A stretch of 64,000 bases of DNA from Platerodrilus igneus (lineage: Eukaryota; Arthropoda; Insecta; Coleoptera; Lycidae). Positions within the stretch are counted from its first letter, which is position 1; every line of letters begins with the position of its first letter. The stretch is taken from positions 2,676,501-2,740,500 of the forward strand of contig JARFIW010001215.1 in NCBI GenBank assembly GCA_036346225.1, in the 5' to 3' direction. Under the pieces are notes generated by a model. The model was not told where the DNA came from. It saw only the letters and a list, made by a program, of their open reading frames with translations, and did no database searches. Both the position numbers and the translations under genes were made by a program. Of this stretch, positions 58,960 through 64,000 are shown in pieces.

Positions 58960-60490
58960 GTGACTTAAAAAGCATTACGTAATACAAAGAAGTTTATTAA
59001 TTTCAGCTAACTAATTGTGATTTAAGCACGAAAGCAGGCTGTAAAATTTAGAGATTAATTAATAACGTTTCTATTCCAATATGATATTGAATTAGCCTAA
59101 AGAACTAAAATAGAGAAGCACCTAGTAAAATAAATTAAAAAAAATAAAGATAGAAAGCCCGTCATAATAAAGTTACTTGTACAAATTCACACGGGCTTCA
59201 AGAAACATCAACCATGGAAACATACATACCAAAAATCAGAAACTTATAAAAGTCATAAAATAAATGCATTGAGAACAACCAATGATGCAGTTTCTGCTAT
59301 TACATACAAAATAAAGAGAATAAAATTACGGTTTACACGGATAGAACGACATTGATCTCGAAATTAGGATAGTGTAAACACACAATCAATGAGAACGAAA
59401 ATAGCATACAATGGCCCTGAGACGAAAACTTATAAAAACCGATAGTAAAAGAGAAAATTTATTTATTAATTGACCAGCAGGGCTTCAAATTCCATCGATA
59501 CGCGCACCAACCATCGAGTGCGGGACGAAGTTGAGAACTAGGTAGTTAGCGTGACGGTATTCAAATCCCAGAACTGTTGGTGTAACAGGTTTTTGAATGC
59601 AAGTAAAAAACACAGATTTGATATAGCAATCTCATAGTGATAGTTGCTCGTGTTGGGCGCTTTGTGTAACTGTAAGTTGGATTTTTAACTGCAACAATTC
59701 CTGCACCGGATGTCGACGGAATTTTCATGGGAACAAAAAAAACTGTCTCGACCTTGAATTTTTGTTTTCATCGTAATCAAAATCATGCTCTCTTCTTGTA
59801 TTTGATAAATGTTTCATGGTATTCATAATAATGTATGGAGCTTATCATTATAAGAAAGGACTGTCAACGTTAGCGCACGCTTATTTAAAGCGTATTGTAA
59901 ATATAAATTTATATATGTAGAAGGTCATTACAGTAGATGTCTTATAGCATATAAAAATCAAATTTGTTGTATTTCGATCACTGATAAGATTTAGTTGTTT
60001 TTAGCTACACGCATATTTGGTCAAGTAGGGGTAGATTATAGTTCTTCCATGTGCTGTGTCTGTTATAACCATGTTTTACAATATAGGTTAGGTATATAAG
60101 TCGTTGAGTTTGTTTGTATTTTTGTTTATTGTAGATCATTAAGAGGTGATAAACACGTAAGCGAGGCTTCAACAACCTCCGGCAGCAGCAATGATCCGTT
60201 AAAACGTTACTTCGGATCATCCACCTTCCGGATAGGCTTTACTTGTATTTTCTTTAGGTAGGGTGGCGCTCAAAGGCAAAACATCAACAAGAGAGTTTAA
60301 AGACCTCTCGAGGTAAGCCAACAGGAATTTAGTTGAAGTGTTTCAACTTGTACACTTGTATATATAAGAGTAGTATATTTCTTTTATAGAGCCAACCCTG
60401 CACCACCGAAAGCAAGAAGGTGTACTAATTAACTGTTACGTCACTCTGGCCCCTGTAGAGTAAAAATAAGTAAGTAGTGTATAGTCAGTT
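58960..60490 (+). repeat. Tandem array unit, beta plus gamma only
   Basis: It starts after the junction-like GCGCTGGTGCGTGACTTAAA, then beta (58975-59640) and gamma (59640-60490, with GGGTGGCGCTCAAAGGC and TCAGCACGTAACAAG). It directly follows the previous gamma, so alpha and the Tc1 stretch were lost. Confidence 0.65.
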
Positions 60491-61030
60491 CAGCACGTAA
60501 CAAGTGGTTGCTCACAGCTCTCTCGCTTATGGATTTATATTGTGAAGTAAATTCAAAAGCATTTTGGAGAACTTTTTAATATTCTGTGACACAGCTCTAC
60601 AATCTCCAGAGAAAAATCAAAGACTTGACACAGTTCATCAGGAAGAACGATCTCTATCCTTCAGCCTCACAAAATATCAATAAGAAATCCCTTGTTCATC
60701 TTTAAAGGAAAGTGAAATCTGTGTTTGTAGAAAAAGACATCAGGAGTAGTTAAACTACTGTCGCCTTCTGACACCCGAACACAGGAAAACGAAAAGATTT
60801 TTCGCAATTGGTTACGCATGACAGAAACAGCAATTTCAGTTAACGAGAAAGACGTTCTGTTAGGGGTTTACCAGTTTCGTAATATTCTTCCGGTGGAAAG
60901 AATTGTCTACACATCTAAATGACTTGTTTGGTAAACCAAATGGAGATGCTGGAAAAAATTTCTCTGTTTTTTAACTTGCATTTGCAATTTGATTCACTCT
61001 GGTAAAGTAAACTCTGAAGTTTTTCTTTAG
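60491..61030. other. Non-coding, no clear feature
   Basis: Base composition is more balanced than in the array. Pieces such as LYNLQRKIKDLTQFIRKND can be read on the + strand but are interrupted by stops and matched no family. It ends in a good splice acceptor (TTTTTCTTTAG). Confidence 0.35.
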
Positions 61031-61175
61031 GCCATAGACCATAAACTAATGAAATTAACATACAAGAAAATAGCTTATGATGCGGTAAATAACTTCTATG
61101 TGTTGGAATTGCATGACCCGCCTTTGTCGCCTTGGACTGGTCAATGTCAGGCTGAGTGGTCTTGCGGGATCCAAG
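61031..61175 (+). CDS. Candidate orphan exon, function unknown
   Basis: Open for 48 codons between a strong acceptor (TTTTTCTTTAG ending 61030) and a strong donor (CCAAG|GTAAGTG at 61176). It reads KLMKLTYKKIAYDAVNNFYV and then HDPPLSPWTGQCQAEWSCG. The Cys- and Trp-containing end looks like real protein. No domain was recognised, and no neighbouring exon could be found. Confidence 0.35.
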
Positions 61176-62090
61176 GTAAGTGTGTGAGTGCTAGTTTTTG
61201 TGTGTACAAGTCAAGTGGATATTCGGGTGATGGTGTGAATGGGTCTTAGTGGTAGTGCCGCTGGATTTGGATTGGCGGTTTAGTAAGAAGGTTTACAACA
61301 AAGTTTAGCTCATGTGGGCAACGGGTTGCTAGGAATTTTAGATTTGGGATTGGGACAAAACGTGGCAAGGTGAATTGCATCTTTAAAATTATTTTGGAGA
61401 TGTGACAAAAGGAGAGCAAGGGTATATAAGATAGGATTGGTCGTTACATGCGCAGAAAAGGTTTTGAGTGAGGTGAAATTTGAGTAGTTTCTCTTGAAAG
61501 TTTCTGTGTTCGGTTAGGAAAGGGATAGTGGGCCTGCTGGGCAGTGAAACGTGTAGGGGACTGTCTGTTATGTCCGGGAAAATTTTGTAAGAATATCTAC
61601 CGGAGGAGGAACATGACCAAACTTTTTTGCCAGGAATGGATTAGGGAACTATGAATGCGGAATTTACTTTAGGTCCTGGGGAGCTTTAGGTAGTCTTCAA
61701 AGCGTAGGATATGGTCGTGCGCTATGATGGCTTGGTTGGATTTGACGTTGTCGATTTAATTTGCCGAATGGAAATGGATTCGTGGGGAGCTTGCAGCTGA
61801 GTATATAAGAAAGCGGAGTTGATGTGGTTCTGTATGCTCTTGTAGGGTAAGATTGGTCGTTTAATCATGTTTAGAGTATTTTTAGAGTATGTCTGGTGGA
61901 TCGAGAGGGGGGGCAAAGGAAAACAAGAGTGTACGGCATGCCGAATTACTGGGATTACAATTTAATTTAGCATAAGTCTACGCGTAGATTTGGTGAATTG
62001 GACAGTGTTGGGAAGAACATAGTGAGGGTTGTTAAAGATATCTTTATTTTGGCGCGAAGGGTGGATATGTGGTCGTGTTTTTAGGTGCGT
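61176..62090. other. G-rich-strand non-coding DNA
   Basis: G greatly exceeds C on the + strand, as at 1-440. If the preceding exon is real this would be its downstream intron. Short frames were not credible. Confidence 0.4.
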
Positions 62091-62094
62091 TTCA

Positions 62095-64000
62095 ATATGG
62101 AGCCCTAGGTTGAAAACTGAACTGATGAAAGTGATGAGAAATTCAAGGATACGGATTTTTGGACTAGGTGGCCTTTTAATAAATCGCGATGCTAATATTT
62201 GTGCCTTGTACAATGAATCTGGAAGCATATGTGTAATTGCCGTTGTAGCTTTTCGTTGCCACCTATCAGAAGGTATGTGTATCCGTCTGTAGGAAAATGT
62301 TCAACTATTTAAATCCATAGCAATTATGTTTTGGGACTAAGCGAGCTTGTAAAGCAACTGTCTACAAAGCTAGAGCATATATTCAAAAGAATCAAGATTC
62401 AAAAAAGGTTGGTTTGAAGCTAGATTGAAGAAATCCTTTCAATTACATTGAGAAAGATGTGTTCCTAAAACAAGTCAAAGAGGAATTTCTATCTCTTTAC
62501 CCTTCCTTTTGTCAATATTATCATGACACAACGTTACTTTTTTTCTGGGAAAAGTTATCTGTCGGAGTACAATAGAGTGACCTCGTAGGTCATTAGAATT
62601 TTATTAAACAATTCAACTCATTATTGAAACTTTTTCTTTGAAACATCACATGTGGTATATGGATGACGCAACGCTAATTGGTGATCCAATCACGGTTTTG
62701 GAGGACCTCAACCCTCTGATTACGGAATGCCAGATCTGAATACAGAGAGATGTAAACTTCTTCTGATGACCAGTAGATCAACCAGTGGCCTCAAACTACA
62801 AAACAGTGTGTCCTGGAATTTAGATCACTTCGTCATCCAAATTCTTGGGCGTTCCTATTACTTCTGAATGCGCCAAAGTAATACTAGAAGCACAAATTAT
62901 AGAACTTGAACGCTATTTCCAACGCCTAAAGCCTTAAATTTTTTCACATCGTATATTCCTTGTTTAAGAATTGCCTAGCAATCCTAGATTTGGCGTATTT
63001 TCCTAGATGTATTCCTTTAAAACAATTTTTGGATCTAATTGTTGAGATGGGCACTCTGGTTAGGTCTACTTGGGAAAGTTATTAAATAACCAAATGAATG
63101 ATAAAAATAGACTAGATTTTTTTACAAACATACTATGGTGGAATGGAGTTCGAAAAATAGCCGATCTTATTCTTTTGACCTTCCGGTCTTCGGTTAATAG
63201 CGTTTGGCCCTTATCCAATTAATGTTTTAAAATAATATCAAGCACACTAGCGAAATCGGTTGTTGATCTGAGGCTTTGGTTTTATCGACGGGTTTTCCGA
63301 TTCCTCCACTTTTACCCAACCAAATGCTTAGAAAAATTTGGACATCGTCAAAATAGTCAACTGCATAAGAACCATTGATAACATATCTTTAAACATGATA
63401 AATAGGAGTCTCTTTTCCTAGCAAACCAAAGAAAGAAATCACTAGGAACTTTAGTGGATAACAATTTTCTAAGAATCTCAATGGTATCACGACTACACTT
63501 GCCTATCCGTCATCCCCATAACTCTGTGTGTGGCCAGATTGTGTGCTCCTGCAGAACCCATGGTCCATCATATAAAAAGCGCAAATCGATATGAGAAATA
63601 TTTTAAACTAAACAATATCGTATGTTATAAACATGCTAATTACGGTATAAGTTCAACTGCCTCGCGTCGGTTAGTCGTACATGACCCTGGACGTAGAGTA
63701 CTATGCCTACAAATTCTCCTGCGGCAATGACCGTTGCGAGTGAAGCTCGCATGATAACAAAACAAATCAAAATCTTACCTGGTTTTTACTAAAGCCAAGG
63801 CGGTCTTCTGAAAAAGGAAGTAAAGTTGGAAGTAACACATCTTCAAGATGTAAACATAGATTTCAGCGCAGGGAAAGAAAACACGCGGAGCGCAACATAC
63901 TTTTTTCTAACTACGCTTGCAAATGCAGAGTATGTAAAACTCACGTGTTCGAGGATTTAACGTTGTAGCGGTGGCAAAAATGGGTTAACATTTGAGAGTT
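62095..64000 (+). mobile_element. Non-LTR retrotransposon: reverse transcriptase and C-terminal Cys/His domain, decayed
   Basis: Frameshifted but continuous + strand similarity to a LINE family widespread in insects. In order: NICALYNESGSICVIAVVAF (fingers, family ...LCALNKKDGGIRPIAVG), FGTKRACKATVYKARAY, GLKLD followed by NPFNYIEKDVFLKQV (motif with LDFKNAFN), VGVQ-SDLVG (from GVQQGDPLGP), WYMDD at 62653-62667 (catalytic YxDD) with PITVLEDL. Later come NGVRKIADL and SSVNSVWPL (from GGLGIRK-DL...), then a C-terminal Cys/His module (HGPS, KSANRYEKY..LNNIVC) and DVNIDFSAG (63855). Stops and frameshifts throughout; it runs off the window. Confidence 0.8.

Noticed and set aside
1..64000. CRISPR arrays, bacterial operons, riboswitches
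   Set aside because: The sequence is eukaryotic; the repeats seen are satellites and transposons with no CRISPR-like spacing.

Overview
This is eukaryotic, AT-rich DNA from a repeat-laden genome, almost certainly an insect. Supporting signs are the short introns, a pancreatic-lipase-family gene with a 46-bp intron, a ciliary TOG-domain gene with an 11-kb intron, and a dense mix of LINEs, Ty3/Gypsy, Penelope-like, Tc1-like and foldback sequences. A beetle or similar insect is plausible, but the sequence does not fix the order. Bacterial features (operons, ribosome binding sites, CRISPR) do not apply.

Host genes. Two protein-coding loci are well supported. At the left edge on the + strand are the last two exons of a secreted lipase (691-1080 and 1127-1359), carrying the full Ser/Asp/His triad. 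On the - strand is the 3' end of a TOGARAM/crescerin-like gene: a 1.1-kb exon at 18208-19315, then 6616-6923 and 6440-6563, which together build one C-terminal TOG (HEAT-repeat) domain. The 11.3-kb intron between its exons is filled with transposon debris. Two further short exon-like pieces (24842-25018 minus, 61031-61175 plus) have splice signals but no assigned function.

Mobile and repeated DNA fills the rest. 2.3-2.8 kb: possible LINE 5' end. 13.4-15.3 kb (+): Jockey/I-group-like LINE endonuclease region. 15.46-17.8 kb (-): a different LINE's ORF1 with zinc knuckles and a repeat-bearing 5' UTR. 26.3-28.5 kb: tandem repeats, a tandem cluster of primer-binding-site-like motifs and two adjacent long hairpins. 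29.9-39.0 kb: a 9-kb nested inverted-repeat structure with a Penelope-like element (GIY-YIG endonuclease, possible decayed hammerhead ribozyme) in its loop. 39.8-60.5 kb: a decayed tandem array of a roughly 3.6-kb unclassified unit with an embedded Tc1-like transposase fossil, interrupted by a 4.3-kb decayed Ty3/Gypsy element on the - strand (about 49.07-53.41 kb). 62.1-64.0 kb (+): a LINE reverse transcriptase and C-terminal Cys/His domain running off the window.

The most unusual material is the giant inverted repeat with its Penelope loop, the degenerate macro-tandem array (isolated pieces of the same family lie at 10.4-11.8, 19.5-21.1 and 28.5-29.3 kb, all in the same orientation), and the paired hairpins at 27.7-28.5 kb. 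All repeat relations were found by eye; boundaries are approximate and no alignment was computed.
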